DNA from: Faecalicatena fissicatena | GTDB taxonomy: Bacteria; Bacillota; Clostridia; Lachnospirales; Lachnospiraceae | Reading direction: 5' to 3' | NCBI GenBank assembly: GCA_001028025.1 | Contig: LDAQ01000083.1 | Coordinates: 1-41,688, forward strand | DNA length: 41,688 bases | Shown here: piece after piece, positions 40,682 to 41,688 of the stretch | Position numbering within the stretch: the stretch's first letter is position 1 | Layout: each line of letters opens with the position of its first letter | Program-made: the position numbers and the translations under genes | Notes under the pieces: model-generated | Database searches by the model: none | What the model was told of the DNA's origin: nothing | What the model saw: only the letters and a program-made list of their open reading frames with translations

Positions 40682-41249
40682 CTAAAATCACCCATCTTTC
40701 TCCGTCAAAATCTTCATATTTTTCGGTTGTTACATTTTGTTCAAAATAGACACCGAGGACTCTCTTGATGTCAGCATTGTCGGCTCGTCTTGCGGTGAAG
40801 CCTTGGTCTTTCAGACTCTTTTCGATGCGTGAGAGGTAGGGAAACACATCGCTTTCCTTTTCATTTCTAAGGCGGATAATAATTAAAAATTCTCTTGCCG
40901 TTGCCATCTGCACCTGCATTCGGTCAAGGTTTTGACTATCCTTTTGGAGCAGACTGCGGATGGTGGGGTTGCTTTCTTCCTCCATACGTTCACGCAAAAA
41001 CGCCTTGTTATCATCAAAGTTTTCCTTGGAATTGAGGCAGAGCATTTCAATTTCCGCAATGCCCTTCAGCACCGTCATCAGTGCATATATTCTGCTGCTG
41101 ACATTGCTCTCCGACAAAACGGAGATGTTGGTGGGGTGAATAATAAAATACACAAGCTCACCATGAGGGGTGACAAGGCTGTAATCGGTGATTGATTCTA
41201 TGTCCATCAATCTCTGGGTGGACACAGCTCCTTTTTCTTTTTTACTCAT
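40674..41249 (-). CDS. VirB4 N-terminal-like protein
   Basis: The 191-residue protein precedes the VirB4 ATPase. DYSLVTPHGELVYFIIHPTN and then SVLSESNVSSRIYALMTVL resemble the N-terminal region of TrsE/VirB4 proteins, followed by a helical stretch. The two genes overlap by eight bases and 191 + 609 residues equals the usual single-chain VirB4 size. A frameshift in one original gene is possible, but the start of the ATPase and its ribosome binding site argue for two normal genes. AGGAGG-type GGAGG lies 7 nt upstream of the ATG, overlapping the preceding gene. Confidence 0.72.
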   Translation of the reverse strand: MSKKEKGAVSTQRLMDIESITDYSLVTPHGELVYFIIHPTNISVLSESNVSSRIYALMTVLKGIAEIEMLCLNSKENFDDNKAFLRERMEEESNPTIRSLLQKDSQNLDRMQVQMATAREFLIIIRLRNEKESDVFPYLSRIEKSLKDQGFTARRADNADIKRVLGVYFEQNVTTEKYEDFDGERWVILGE

Positions 41250-41511
41250 CTGCTGACCTCCATTCGTACTGCTGGGGCTTTAGAAAAAAGTACGCCACAG
41301 CATATTTGATAAAATCAAGGATGCTAACATCATCAAAGCGGATTGACAAAAACGCATACACTGCTGTAATAACTACGGGCAATAGCAGACCTGTCTGGGA
41401 GAGTGCAAAGACAGAAATAAGTAAGACAATGCTGATAATGCCAATGTCACGCAGCTCCCACAGCCACAGGGTTGCCTTTGCTTTTAGGTTGTCGGGGTAT
41501 AGATATTCCAT
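41242..41511 (-). CDS. Small two-helix conjugation membrane protein (PrgI/VirB3-like)
   Basis: The 89-residue product has two adjacent membrane helices (about 24-56, read as WELRDIGIISIVLLISVFAL and then GLLLPVVITAVYAFLSI) and short charged ends. Proteins of this size and layout precede VirB4 in many Firmicutes elements and are called PrgI-, TcpE- or VirB3-like. AGGAGG lies 8 nt before the ATG, and the ATG directly follows the methyltransferase stop (TAAATG). It overlaps the next gene by 8 bases. Confidence 0.78.
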   Translation of the reverse strand: MEYLYPDNLKAKATLWLWELRDIGIISIVLLISVFALSQTGLLLPVVITAVYAFLSIRFDDVSILDFIKYAVAYFFLKPQQYEWRSADE

Positions 41512-41688
41512 TTAGTTTTCCTCCTGCTGTTGTAAAAAATAAGCAATCCCACGCATGACGAAGTCAACGCACGGAATTGCTACACTGTTGCCGAGAGCCT
41601 TGTATCTTGGGCTGTCGGCTGCTTTTTCTATATTTGTCCACCCATCTGGGAAGCCTTGAAACCGCTGATTTTGTTTAGTTTTCGTGGG
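41512..41688 (-). CDS. C5-cytosine DNA methyltransferase, C-terminal end (partial)
   Basis: The last 58 codons of an open frame enter from the window edge. The segment RFQGFPDGWT, then DSPRYKALGNSVAIPCV, is the diagnostic end of C5 cytosine methyltransferases (the motif IX-X region that closes the catalytic domain). It ends two to three bases before the membrane protein gene and so is part of the same operon. Such enzymes in conjugative elements protect incoming DNA against host restriction. The start and catalytic motifs lie outside the window. Confidence 0.93.
   Translation of the reverse strand, partial: PTKTKQNQRFQGFPDGWTNIEKAADSPRYKALGNSVAIPCVDFVMRGIAYFLQQQEEN

Noticed and set aside
1..41688. 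tRNA or rRNA genes, such as a tRNA at the ICE insertion site
   Set aside because: No cloverleaf or rRNA-like sequence was seen; large serine recombinases often target coding sequences instead.

Overview
The window looks like the accessory genome of a low-to-medium GC anaerobic Firmicute, probably a gut Clostridia lineage. The evidence is strong AGGAGG-type ribosome binding sites, Firmicutes conjugation families, and small ICE proteins of the DUF3846, DUF6103 and MobL types. Every gene I can support lies on the minus strand, so transcription runs from position 41688 towards position 1. I see no rRNA, tRNA or CRISPR array.

From right to left, 41.7 to 26.7 kb is the transfer backbone of an integrative conjugative element (ICE). 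It holds the end of a cytosine-5 methyltransferase, a small two-helix membrane protein, a VirB4-like pair, a small unknown protein, an amidoligase with a gamma-glutamylcyclotransferase-like partner, and an XRE regulator with a HipA-like kinase behind a self-palindromic promoter. A cell-wall NlpC/P60 hydrolase, DUF3846 and DUF6103 proteins, a non-coding candidate oriT, a relaxase accessory protein, a relaxase fused to Sel1 repeats, a 41-residue protein, a TOPRIM primase-like protein, a VirD4 coupling ATPase and a winged-helix protein follow.

26.5 to 12.7 kb is cargo. A promoter drives a small helix-turn-helix protein and a LuxR-type regulator fused to a 12-helix MFS-like membrane domain, ending at a clean terminator. 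Next comes a tightly packed 11-gene run of zinc-ribbon membrane proteins and lipoproteins (24.7 to 12.8 kb), closed by two strong terminators. Two of its large proteins are full-length paralogues, one TM-anchored with a cytoplasmic zinc ribbon and one lipid-anchored. I do not recognise this as a named system; it is my main candidate for an undescribed cell-envelope module.

12.4 to 6.7 kb is the ICE integration and regulation end: a sigma-region-4-like regulator, short coupled ORFs with an embedded terminator, a small SHOCT-like protein, and three serine-recombinase genes. The middle recombinase lacks the catalytic domain.

6.6 to 0.05 kb is an ABC-three-component (ABC-3C) type conflict operon: a DUF1413-like protein, a PD-(D/E)XK nuclease effector, a middle component and a Rad50-like ATPase. 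The ATPase gene is split by a complete IS66-family element with matched terminal repeats and an exact 8-bp target duplication. Removing the element and one duplication copy restores a continuous 622-codon gene in frame, so the system was probably intact recently and is now likely inactive. One further gene of the same strand begins at position 47 and leaves the window.
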